Of a stretch of DNA of 22,733 nucleotides, positions 1 to 7,433 are shown piece after piece. Under the pieces are notes generated by a model. That model was not told the DNA's origin. It searched no databases and saw only the letters and a program-made list of their open reading frames with translations. This DNA comes from an uncultured Eubacteriales bacterium (lineage in GTDB: Bacteria; Bacillota; Clostridia; Oscillospirales; Acutalibacteraceae), in the NCBI GenBank assembly GCA_934667845.1, contig CAKUMQ010000042.1:1-22733 (forward strand), in the 5' to 3' direction. Every line of letters starts with the position of its first letter. Position 1 is the first letter of the stretch. Made by a program: the position numbers and the translations under genes.

Positions 1-1263
1 CGCGATATGAGCAACGAAAAGGTGCTGAAAGCCGGTCAGATCGGCTCGGTGGGCATTACCGGCGGTATGGCGCTGAATGTGGGGCTGTATTCCTGCACGG
101 ATATTCAGCTTCTGGATATCACGAATTACGGTGCGGGCATGATGATGCATACCGCGGATTCCAACGGTGCGCTCACGCTGAAGCGGGTGTATAACGTCCG
201 TATGCCGGGCACCAACCGGCTGGTCGCGGGTTCCGCCGGTCAGATGGAATTCACAGCGGGAACACCGACGATCGAGGACTGCATCTTCGGCTTCTGCGAG
301 GACGACAGCATAGATATCATGGGGCATGTCGGCTTTTTGTATAAGCAGGAGAACAGTCGCACCGTGATCATCAAGGGCACCTCTACGGCGCTGTATGCCC
401 GCAAGGGGGAGACGCTGTCCTTCTTCGACGGCAAAGACTATACCCGTAAAGTCACGGCAAAGGCGGTCAAGGTGGAGGAGATCACGGACAGCAGCTTTAA
501 TACAGCCGTGCGGACGGACATGATGAAAAACTACAATTTTTATGAGGTGCTGACCACGCAGAACTGCGTGCGCGTGACGCTGGATCGCGACGTGGCGCTG
601 AAAACGGGCGATATGGTCGAAAATATGGACGCCTGCCGCCCGATCAATGCCGTGCTGCGCGGCAATTATTTCCACGATATGGGCTGCCGCGTGCTGATCC
701 AGGGCTGCAAGGGACTGATGTTTGAAAACAATACGATCGAGCGCTCCGGCCTTGCGGCGCTGTGCATCGACTGTGAACAGCGCGACTGGGGCGAGGGGCC
801 GAACGCCTATGATCTGGTGATCCGCAACAACACCATCCGCGAGAGCAACAGCAGCCCCTATTCCTGCCACTTTGTGTTCCAGCATATCGGCGCGATCTCC
901 GTCGGGCCGTTCCAGTATTGGACAAACGGTATGACGCCTTCAAAGGAGACGGATGCCTACCGCAATATTACGATCGAGGGCAACAAGATCTATGACGCCA
1001 ATTATGCCGGTATTCTGGTCAAAAATTCTGCCAAGGTGACGATCCGGAACAATCTGATCCAAAATCCCGTGACAAAGCTGGCGGGCCCGCATTCGGCATC
1101 GGGCAAGCCGCTTGCCGATACGGCGGGGGTGTATTTTTACGGCGAAGAGGCGGACTATGCCGTTTACCTGTGGGCGTGTGAGCAGGTCAGCATGAGCGGC
1201 AACACATTTACGGATATGGGGCAGTACTGTCTGGGCGAAATCAAAAAGGTGCACTGCCGATAA
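1..1263 (+). CDS. Right-handed beta-helix protein, GH110-related, 5' end cut by window
   Basis: The reading frame is open from base 1, so the Met codon at 7 is probably internal and the N-terminus lies outside the window. The visible 418 residues (numbered from base 7) show the short-strand, Asn-rich repeats of a parallel beta-helix, such as FENNTIERSG, VIRNNTIRES, IEGNKIYDAN and IRNNLIQNP. Its layout matches the two GH110-type proteins further down: a small inserted beta domain (about 120-215), then late coils with a W-x-E-G motif at Trp261. It retains an Asp pair at 99-100 (EDDSIDIMG), but where the relatives have Asp-x-x-His it has Gly-Gln-Met-Glu (78-81). The pair also lies 21-22 residues after that Gly, not 23-24 after an Asp. 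It may be a carbohydrate-active enzyme with changed chemistry or a binding protein. Location is unknown because the start is missing. The stop is 30 bases before the next gene, so the two are likely co-transcribed. Confidence 0.75.
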   Translation, partial: RDMSNEKVLKAGQIGSVGITGGMALNVGLYSCTDIQLLDITNYGAGMMMHTADSNGALTLKRVYNVRMPGTNRLVAGSAGQMEFTAGTPTIEDCIFGFCEDDSIDIMGHVGFLYKQENSRTVIIKGTSTALYARKGETLSFFDGKDYTRKVTAKAVKVEEITDSSFNTAVRTDMMKNYNFYEVLTTQNCVRVTLDRDVALKTGDMVENMDACRPINAVLRGNYFHDMGCRVLIQGCKGLMFENNTIERSGLAALCIDCEQRDWGEGPNAYDLVIRNNTIRESNSSPYSCHFVFQHIGAISVGPFQYWTNGMTPSKETDAYRNITIEGNKIYDANYAGILVKNSAKVTIRNNLIQNPVTKLAGPHSASGKPLADTAGVYFYGEEADYAVYLWACEQVSMSGNTFTDMGQYCLGEIKKVHCR

Positions 1264-1293
1264 GCCGGCTGTCATCTGTACACGGAGGTTTTT

Positions 1294-2712
1294 ATGATCG
1301 GGACCGGTGTGGAATTTCAAATCAGGGATAACGACTGGCAGCGTGTATATGATGCCGCCGAGAAAGCCGAACAGCAAAATGTGCGCAGTTTTTGCGGCAG
1401 GGATGTGCTGATCGAGGGCGGCGATTATATCGGCCTGTGGCTGGAGACACAGCCTATGGGCGGAGAGATGTATGCCAAGCGGAACCCGGTCGCGGGAATG
1501 AACAACCAGCGGATCTTTATGGAAAACATCCGTGAGGACGGGCGCTTGCCGTCGGTTCTTTTCCTGCGAGACGGAAAGCTCGATATGATGTTTTCTCATC
1601 TTCAGGGGTATTGCTTCCCGTATCATGCGCTGAACATGTACTATTGGACCGGACGCGGGGACAGGGCATATCTGACGCAGCTGTATGAGGTGCTGCGGAG
1701 ATTTGACGAATATCTGTGGCGGACGCGGGATTCCGACGGAAACGGCTGTCTTGAATCGTTCTGTGTATATGATACCGGCGAGGACAACAGCACCCGATTC
1801 TTTGACGCGCCGGTGATGTGGGAAAAGGATACGCCGCCGATCGGGGTCGCGCGGCTGCCGTATGAATCCATGGATATGATGGGCTATTCCATCGACGGCT
1901 GCGAGGCGCTGGCGGCGATCTCCGCGCTGCTGCAAAACGGTGAAGAGATGCACTGGAAGCAAAAGGCGCAAAGCAGTCGGGACACCCTGCGGAAATTTCT
2001 CTGGCGCGAAGAGCGCGGCGCGTGCTATGACCGTGACGGGAACAATCAGTTTCTGGATACGCTGATCCACAACAACCTGCGGGTGATGTATCACGGCGGC
2101 TTCGATACCTATATGGCTGACCGGTTTGTCAGAGAGCATCTGCTGAATCCTGCGGAATTCTGGACGCCTATGCCGCTTCCGTCTCTGGCGGCAAATGACC
2201 CGCTGTTTCGCAGTGTAGGCTACAATAACTGGAGTGGTCAGCCGCAGGGGCTTACCTATCAGCGGGCTGTCCGTGCGCTGAACAACTATGGGTACCATGC
2301 GCTGGTGCCGGTTCTGGGCGACAAGCTGTTTGGTGCGCTCGCCTCCTCGGAGCCGTGTGTATTTACCCAGCAGTTTGATCCCTTTACGGCAAAGCCCTCC
2401 GAAGCAGACGGCATGACGAATTACGGCCCGACTATTCTGGCATTTTTGGAATACACTGCGCAGATGTTCGGGGTCAACCCGTCGTGCGGACGGATCGGCT
2501 GGGGAACAGAGGGCAGTCACGGGGCCTATATCTACACCCAGCATTGGGGAGACAGGGAGTATACAGTGGAAAACGACGGAAAAACGGCATCGCTGAGGAT
2601 CAACGGCAGAGAGATCGACGCCGTGCCGACGGGCACATGGGTCGTTACCGATGAAAACGGCGATCACAGGCAGAGAGAGACGCTGATGCGGGAGTTCCCC
2701 TTTCGGCGGTAA
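1294..2712 (+). CDS. (alpha/alpha)6-barrel glycoside hydrolase, GH63/GH37-like (MGH1-like)
   Basis: 472 residues with no signal peptide, so probably cytoplasmic. The sequence looks like the inverting (alpha/alpha)6-barrel hydrolases related to GH63 and trehalase. Near residues 142-170 there is a DSDGNG turn followed by YDTGEDNSTRF, resembling the conserved Gly-x-Asp-Asn-Ser segment that carries the general acid in GH63. Later come WSGQPQGLTYQRAVRALNNY (about 313-332), like the W-x-G-P-x-W segment, and FDPFTAKPSEADGMTNYG (about 360-377), like the region holding the general base. An N-terminal block containing ETQPMGGEMYAKR is striking and probably part of a subfamily signature. The linkage and sugar cannot be read from sequence; an exo-acting glycosidase on imported oligosaccharide is the simplest role. 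A CGGAGG ribosome binding site sits a few bases before the ATG. The next gene starts 24 bases after the stop. Confidence 0.75.
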   Translation: MIGTGVEFQIRDNDWQRVYDAAEKAEQQNVRSFCGRDVLIEGGDYIGLWLETQPMGGEMYAKRNPVAGMNNQRIFMENIREDGRLPSVLFLRDGKLDMMFSHLQGYCFPYHALNMYYWTGRGDRAYLTQLYEVLRRFDEYLWRTRDSDGNGCLESFCVYDTGEDNSTRFFDAPVMWEKDTPPIGVARLPYESMDMMGYSIDGCEALAAISALLQNGEEMHWKQKAQSSRDTLRKFLWREERGACYDRDGNNQFLDTLIHNNLRVMYHGGFDTYMADRFVREHLLNPAEFWTPMPLPSLAANDPLFRSVGYNNWSGQPQGLTYQRAVRALNNYGYHALVPVLGDKLFGALASSEPCVFTQQFDPFTAKPSEADGMTNYGPTILAFLEYTAQMFGVNPSCGRIGWGTEGSHGAYIYTQHWGDREYTVENDGKTASLRINGREIDAVPTGTWVVTDENGDHRQRETLMREFPFRR

Positions 2713-2736
2713 AGCGGACGGGAAGGAAGCGGTGGG

Positions 2737-5616
2737 ATGAAGATCGGAAAGCGTGCGGCGGCGTTCGGGTTAGCGCTGCTGATCGGCGGCAGTGCGGCGG
2801 CGGGGGCAGCTCCTGCGGGAATGGCGGCAGCTGTACCGGAGACGCTGTCTCAGGTGCAGCCGAAAACCGACCGGACGGACTATGCGGATTACCGCAGGCT
2901 CCATGCCGGTGAAACGGCGCCGTCCGGCGAAATACGGTTGGATATTGCCGCTGTGCGGACCGGCGGGGACACGCAGGCGGCTTTGCTGCCGGACGGAAAG
3001 GGCATTGCGCTGCCCGGCGATACCGGCGAGCTGACGTTTACGTTTTCGGCTTTGGAATCGGGAATGTATACGCTGGAGTTTGACTATGCGTCCGGGGAAA
3101 CGTGTTACGGCAAGGTGAGCTTTTCCGCCGCGTTGGACGGGGCACCGCCCTATGCGGAGTGGGAACGTCTGACGCTTACCCGGCCGTATGCCTACGAAAA
3201 TGCCGATGCCGGGGACTTTACAAAGGACGGGCGCGGCAACGATATTCAGCCGGGGCAGGCGATCTCCCGCGAGCGGGTGACGGCAGATATCCGGGATGCG
3301 GACGGGAAGTTCAACGATCCGCTCTGCGTGTATCTGCGTGCGGGCAGCCATACGCTGACGCTGTCCTTTACCCGGGCCGCGCTTACCGTTTACGGTCTGC
3401 GGTTTCATCCGGCGGAGCGGACCGCCGGTTATGCGGACGTATACGCCGGGCAGCAGGCGGACGGCGTCAGGGATACGCAGGGACGGGAATATGTGCTTCG
3501 TGCCGAACAGTTTTCCCGCAAATCCGACGCAGGGATCTCGGCGGGGTATGACAAAAGCAGCGCGGCGACCTCTCCCTCCGATCCGTCAACCATGCGGTTG
3601 AATATTCTGGGCGGCACCAGCTGGCAGGATAACGGACAATGGGTGGAATGGAATTTTCGTGTCGAGGAGAGCGGGTTTTATGCCATTTCCTTCCGTGCAC
3701 GGCAAAACACCAAATACGGTATGAGCGTGCTGCGCCGGCTGACGATCGACGGCAAAGCGCCGTTTGCGGAGGCGGAGGCGCTGGCATTTCCCTATAAAAG
3801 CGGCTGGTATGTGCATACGCTCGGCGGAGAGGAGCCGTACCGCTTCTATCTGGAGGCAGATGTGGTGCATACCCTGCGGATGGAAATCGTTTCCGGCGGC
3901 TATGAAAGCGTCATTCTGGAACTGACAGATGCACTGACCGAATTGAATGCGCTGTACCGCAATGTGGTCATGGTGACAGGTCCGACGCCGGACGATCTGC
4001 GCGATTATGAGCTTGAAGTCAGCATCCCGGATCTGACGGACCGTCTTTCCCGCTTAAACGATATTCTCAAGGCGCAAAAGACGGTTTTGGAGAACGGGTT
4101 GATCGGCGGCGGAAGCGAAACGGCGTATCTCGACGCGCTGATTGTGCAGATGAACGGCTTTTTAAAGGACAGCGATACGATACCCTATCGGCTGGATTCC
4201 TTTAAGACCAACATCAGCTCGCTCGCAGACTGGATCGCCACGTTAAGCGAGCAGCCGCTGACTCTGGATTCCGTGTTTATTCACTCTCCCGATACCTTGA
4301 GCGCCAAAGGCTCGGCGGGATTCTTTGCGGAGGCATGGTATTCTCTGCGCGTCATTTGCAGCTCCTTCTGCCGGGATTACGGCCGCATCGGCGACTATGC
4401 CGCCGACGGCGAGGCGCTGGAGGTCTGGATGAATCTCGGGCGGGATCAGCTTCAGGTGCTCAAAAGCATGATTGATTCCTCCTTTACACCCGAACAGGGG
4501 ATTGCAGTGGATATAAGCCTTGTGCCGGGCGGTCTGATCGAAGCGGTGCTGGCGGGAAAGGGACCGGATGCGGCACTGTATATCGGTGCGGCTGACCCTG
4601 TGAATCTGGCGGCGCGCGGCGCTGTGGCGGCTCTGAGCGATTTTGCGGATTTTACTGAGGTCAGTCAGGCGTTTTACGACAGCAACCTGATTCCCTACCG
4701 CTACCGGAATCGGGTCTACGCGCTGCCCTGTACGGCAGAATTTCCCATGATGTTTGTCCGCACCGACGTGTTAGAGGAGTTGGGGCTGGATATTCCGCAG
4801 ACGTGGGATGAGATGGTTGATACGGCGGCGATCCTGCAGCGCAGGAATCTGCAGGTCGGTATTCCGTCCGGCGTGGCCGGAAGCTCGGGCTTGTATTCGA
4901 CATTTCTCGTGCAGCGCGGTGTGAGCTACTACAATGAAGAGCGCACCGCCACGCGCTTCCATGAGGAGAACGCCATCGAGGCCTTTACGGTGTTTACGGA
5001 TTTTTATACCAAATACGGCTTCCCGCTCAGCTATAATTTCTTCAACCGGTTCCGCACGGGGGAGATGCCGATCGGCATCGACAGCTATACCATGTATAAC
5101 ACGCTGCAGGCCGCAGCCCCGGAGCTGTCCGGTCTGTGGACGATGGCGCCGGTTCCGGCCACCGTATCGGCGGACGGAACACGGTGTGATACCACGACCA
5201 ACCTGAGCAGTACAGCTGCGGTGATCCTCAAAACCGACCGCAGCGAAGAGGCGTGGACCTTTTTGAAGTGGTTTGTCTCGGCGGATGCACAGGGCGAGTT
5301 CGGCAGGGGGATCGAAGCACGTCTGGGGGCTTCCGGACGCTATGCGACCGCCAATAAGGAGGCGCTGCGGCAGCTGCCGTGGACAGAGGCACAGGCCGAT
5401 GTGCTGACAGCCCAGTGGAGCCGCGTGACGGAGATGGGCATTATTCCGGCGACCTATATCGTGGAGCGCAATCTCTCCAATGCCTTTAAAAAGGTGGTCT
5501 ATTCCCGGAAAAATGCCCGCGAGGTGCTGTCTACCTATGCGTTTACCATTGATCAGGAAATTGAGCGCAAAAACCGTGAGCTTGACAAACGGGCGGAAAG
5601 GGGGAGAACAAGATGA
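2737..5616 (+). CDS. Large sugar ABC transporter solute-binding protein with N-terminal carbohydrate-binding-like modules
   Basis: 959 residues, about twice the usual length of a family 1 solute-binding protein. The N-terminus is a signal peptide (basic start, hydrophobic core, Ala-rich end near residue 35) without a lipobox cysteine. Two beta-sandwich regions of CBM6/CBM35 or galactose-binding-like type follow, about 50-230 and 248-395, the second containing GQWVEWNFRVEESGFYAISF. A largely helical stretch covers about 395-555. The C-terminal part (about 555-935) is a typical extracellular binding-protein fold: GKGPDAALY, then YALPCTAEFPMMFVRTDVLEELG, a TWDEM segment, and EEAWTFLKWFVSADAQ near the end. 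It should deliver sugar to the permease pair that follows, whose first gene overlaps its stop by four bases (ATGA). How it stays at the cell is unclear, because no lipid anchor or C-terminal membrane segment is visible. An uncleaved signal anchor or capture by the neighbouring membrane proteins are options. Confidence 0.87.
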   Translation: MKIGKRAAAFGLALLIGGSAAAGAAPAGMAAAVPETLSQVQPKTDRTDYADYRRLHAGETAPSGEIRLDIAAVRTGGDTQAALLPDGKGIALPGDTGELTFTFSALESGMYTLEFDYASGETCYGKVSFSAALDGAPPYAEWERLTLTRPYAYENADAGDFTKDGRGNDIQPGQAISRERVTADIRDADGKFNDPLCVYLRAGSHTLTLSFTRAALTVYGLRFHPAERTAGYADVYAGQQADGVRDTQGREYVLRAEQFSRKSDAGISAGYDKSSAATSPSDPSTMRLNILGGTSWQDNGQWVEWNFRVEESGFYAISFRARQNTKYGMSVLRRLTIDGKAPFAEAEALAFPYKSGWYVHTLGGEEPYRFYLEADVVHTLRMEIVSGGYESVILELTDALTELNALYRNVVMVTGPTPDDLRDYELEVSIPDLTDRLSRLNDILKAQKTVLENGLIGGGSETAYLDALIVQMNGFLKDSDTIPYRLDSFKTNISSLADWIATLSEQPLTLDSVFIHSPDTLSAKGSAGFFAEAWYSLRVICSSFCRDYGRIGDYAADGEALEVWMNLGRDQLQVLKSMIDSSFTPEQGIAVDISLVPGGLIEAVLAGKGPDAALYIGAADPVNLAARGAVAALSDFADFTEVSQAFYDSNLIPYRYRNRVYALPCTAEFPMMFVRTDVLEELGLDIPQTWDEMVDTAAILQRRNLQVGIPSGVAGSSGLYSTFLVQRGVSYYNEERTATRFHEENAIEAFTVFTDFYTKYGFPLSYNFFNRFRTGEMPIGIDSYTMYNTLQAAAPELSGLWTMAPVPATVSADGTRCDTTTNLSSTAAVILKTDRSEEAWTFLKWFVSADAQGEFGRGIEARLGASGRYATANKEALRQLPWTEAQADVLTAQWSRVTEMGIIPATYIVERNLSNAFKKVVYSRKNAREVLSTYAFTIDQEIERKNRELDKRAERGRTR

Positions 5617-6533
5617 ACAGCGTCAGCGGGAAAAAATCCCGTGCATTCTGGCATGAGGTGCGGCGGCACCGGGCGGATTATCTGATGGTTCTGCCCTTCG
5701 CGGTGCTGTTTACCGTGTTCACGATCATCCCGATCCTCTCTGCCATTCTTTTGAGCTTTACGGATTTTGATATGGTGCAGTTTCCGCTGTTCACCGGCTT
5801 TTCCAACTATATCCGGATGTTTTTGAATGACGACATTTTTCCGGTCACATTTAAAAACACCATGATATTCGCTTTTCTGACCGGTCCCATCAGCTTTTTC
5901 TGCTGCTTCTTCTTTGCCTGGCTCATCAATGAGTTGAGCCGTACGATGCGGACAGTGATGACCTTTGTGTTTTATGCGCCATCTATTTCCGGCTCGCTGT
6001 ATGTCATCTTCTCCTGGGTGTTCAGCGGCGATATGTACGGACTGATCAATTCCCTGCTGATGGAGCTGGGGATCCTCAACGAGCCGGTGCAGTGGCTGAC
6101 CGATGCCCGCTATGTTCTCGGCGTATGCATGATCGTCCAGATCTGGCTGAGCTTCGGCTCGGGCTTTCTCTCATTTATTGCCGGGCTGCAGGGGATCGAC
6201 CGGCAGATCTATGAAGCAGGAGCTATCGACGGAATAAAAAGCCGGCTGCAGGAGCTGATTTACCTGACGCTGCCCCATATGGGACCGCAGCTGTTCTTTG
6301 CGGCTGTCATGCAGATCGGCGCCTCGTTTTCGGTGGGCAGTGTGGTCAGTATGCTGTGCGGTTCTCCGACTACGGATTATGCGGCGGATACCATTGTGAC
6401 GCATATTATCGACCACGGCACCGCCCGCTTCGAAATGGGATATGCCTCCGCCATGGCGGTGGTGCTGTTTCTGATGATGGTGGGCACCAATCAGCTGGTG
6501 CGCCGCCTGATCGGACGGTTTGCCTCTACATAA
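5613..6533 (+). CDS. Sugar ABC transporter permease, MalF/UgpA type (importer 1)
   Basis: 306 residues with six predicted membrane helices, the usual size and topology of a CUT1 inner-membrane subunit. The cytoplasmic coupling loop is clear at residues 201-207 (EAGAIDG) followed by a LTLPHMGP segment; this EAA loop docks on the ATPase. The ATG overlaps the stop of the binding-protein gene (ATGA at 5613-5616) and is preceded by AAGGGGGAG, so translation is likely coupled. It pairs with the MalG-type subunit downstream. No ATPase gene is present anywhere in the window, so the complex presumably uses a shared MsmX-like ATPase encoded elsewhere, which is common for Firmicute oligosaccharide importers. 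The transported sugar is unknown. Confidence 0.93.
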   Translation: MNSVSGKKSRAFWHEVRRHRADYLMVLPFAVLFTVFTIIPILSAILLSFTDFDMVQFPLFTGFSNYIRMFLNDDIFPVTFKNTMIFAFLTGPISFFCCFFFAWLINELSRTMRTVMTFVFYAPSISGSLYVIFSWVFSGDMYGLINSLLMELGILNEPVQWLTDARYVLGVCMIVQIWLSFGSGFLSFIAGLQGIDRQIYEAGAIDGIKSRLQELIYLTLPHMGPQLFFAAVMQIGASFSVGSVVSMLCGSPTTDYAADTIVTHIIDHGTARFEMGYASAMAVVLFLMMVGTNQLVRRLIGRFAST

Positions 6534-6553
6534 AACCGGCGACGACGTGACCT

Positions 6554-6579
6554 AAAGGAGCCTGATGAATACGGTATGA
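6554..6579 (+). promoter_or_regulatory. Ribosome binding site with four-codon mini-ORF overlapping the next start
   Basis: AAAGGAG at 6554-6560 is followed after four bases by ATG AAT ACG GTA TGA (6565-6579). The stop of this M-N-T-V mini-ORF overlaps the ATG of the permease at 6576 (ATGA). The Shine-Dalgarno is too close to the first ATG and rather far (15 bases) from the second to be ideal for either. Re-initiation from a tiny leader is therefore possible. The alternative is simply a long spacer before 6576. Confidence 0.4.
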
Positions 6580-7415
6580 AACGAGTATCCCGATCAAGGG
6601 CGGGAAATGCCGCCGTCCTTTTAATCCTGCTGTTTTTCGGCGCATTTATGTTTTTTCCCTTTTATTATGCGGTTTTGCAGGCATTCAAGCCGATGAACGA
6701 GATCTTTCAGTATCCGCCGAAATTCTATGTGGTCAATCCGACATTTGAGAACTTTCTGAGCATTTCCCAGTTGGTGGATAACCTGTGGGTACCGTTCGGA
6801 CGCTATGCTGTCAACACGCTGTTTGTCTCTGTGGTCGGCTCGGTTGGGCATGAACTGATCGCCTCCATGGCGGCATTTCCGCTGGCGAAATACCGTTTTC
6901 CCGGCGGACGGGTGTTTTTTGAGATCGTGGTTCTGGCGCTGATGTTCAACGGCTCCGTGACCCAGATTCCGCAGTATGTGGTGATGGCGGGCATGGGGAT
7001 GATCGACACCTATCTTGCCCTTTTGCTGCCGCCGCTTGCCGGGGCGACCGGACTGTTCCTGATGAAGCAGTTTATGTCCACTCTGCCGGACGCCATGCTT
7101 GAGGCGGCGCAGATCGACGGCGCCGGGCGGCTCTGCACCTGGTGGCGCGTGGTGATGCCCAACGTCAAGGCGGCGTGGCTGACCATTCTGATCTTTGCAT
7201 TCCAGACATACTGGAACGGTGCGGGATCGGGGTATATCTATTCGGAAAGCCTGAAGCCGCTGACCACCATTCTCGGACAGATCGCTTCGGCGGGAATTGC
7301 CCGTGCCGGAACAGGCGCTGCGGTAACGGTTTTGCTGACGCTGCCGCCTGTGCTGATCTTCGTATTCAGTCAGAGCCGTATTGTGGAGACAATGGCTCAT
7401 TCCGGAATCAAATAA
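6576..7415 (+). CDS. Sugar ABC transporter permease, MalG/UgpE type (importer 1)
   Basis: 279 residues with six membrane helices, the partner of the MalF-type subunit just upstream. The N-terminal basic stretch, the FFPFYYAVLQAFKP segment and the coupling loop EAAQIDGAG at residues 176-184 followed by VVMPNVKAAW are the standard MalG-family features. The long loop after helix 1 carries NPTFENFLSI, typical of this subunit. No better in-frame start exists upstream; the ATG at 6576 sits 15 bases after the Shine-Dalgarno and overlaps a four-codon mini-ORF. It is probably co-transcribed with the whole locus. Confidence 0.93.
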   Translation: MKRVSRSRAGNAAVLLILLFFGAFMFFPFYYAVLQAFKPMNEIFQYPPKFYVVNPTFENFLSISQLVDNLWVPFGRYAVNTLFVSVVGSVGHELIASMAAFPLAKYRFPGGRVFFEIVVLALMFNGSVTQIPQYVVMAGMGMIDTYLALLLPPLAGATGLFLMKQFMSTLPDAMLEAAQIDGAGRLCTWWRVVMPNVKAAWLTILIFAFQTYWNGAGSGYIYSESLKPLTTILGQIASAGIARAGTGAAVTVLLTLPPVLIFVFSQSRIVETMAHSGIK

Positions 7416-7433
7416 ACGAAAGGAGTGGTGCAG

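Noticed and set aside
940..2667. 575-codon open frame on the minus strand
   Set aside because: It lies opposite the truncated beta-helix gene and the (alpha/alpha)6 hydrolase; its composition is Arg/His/Pro-rich and unlike a protein. It is a shadow of GC-rich codons.
7425..7433. GTG at 7425 as start of the NHL/Yip1 gene
   Set aside because: It overlaps the AGGAG ribosome binding site. TTG at 7434 has correct spacing and gives a normal signal peptide.
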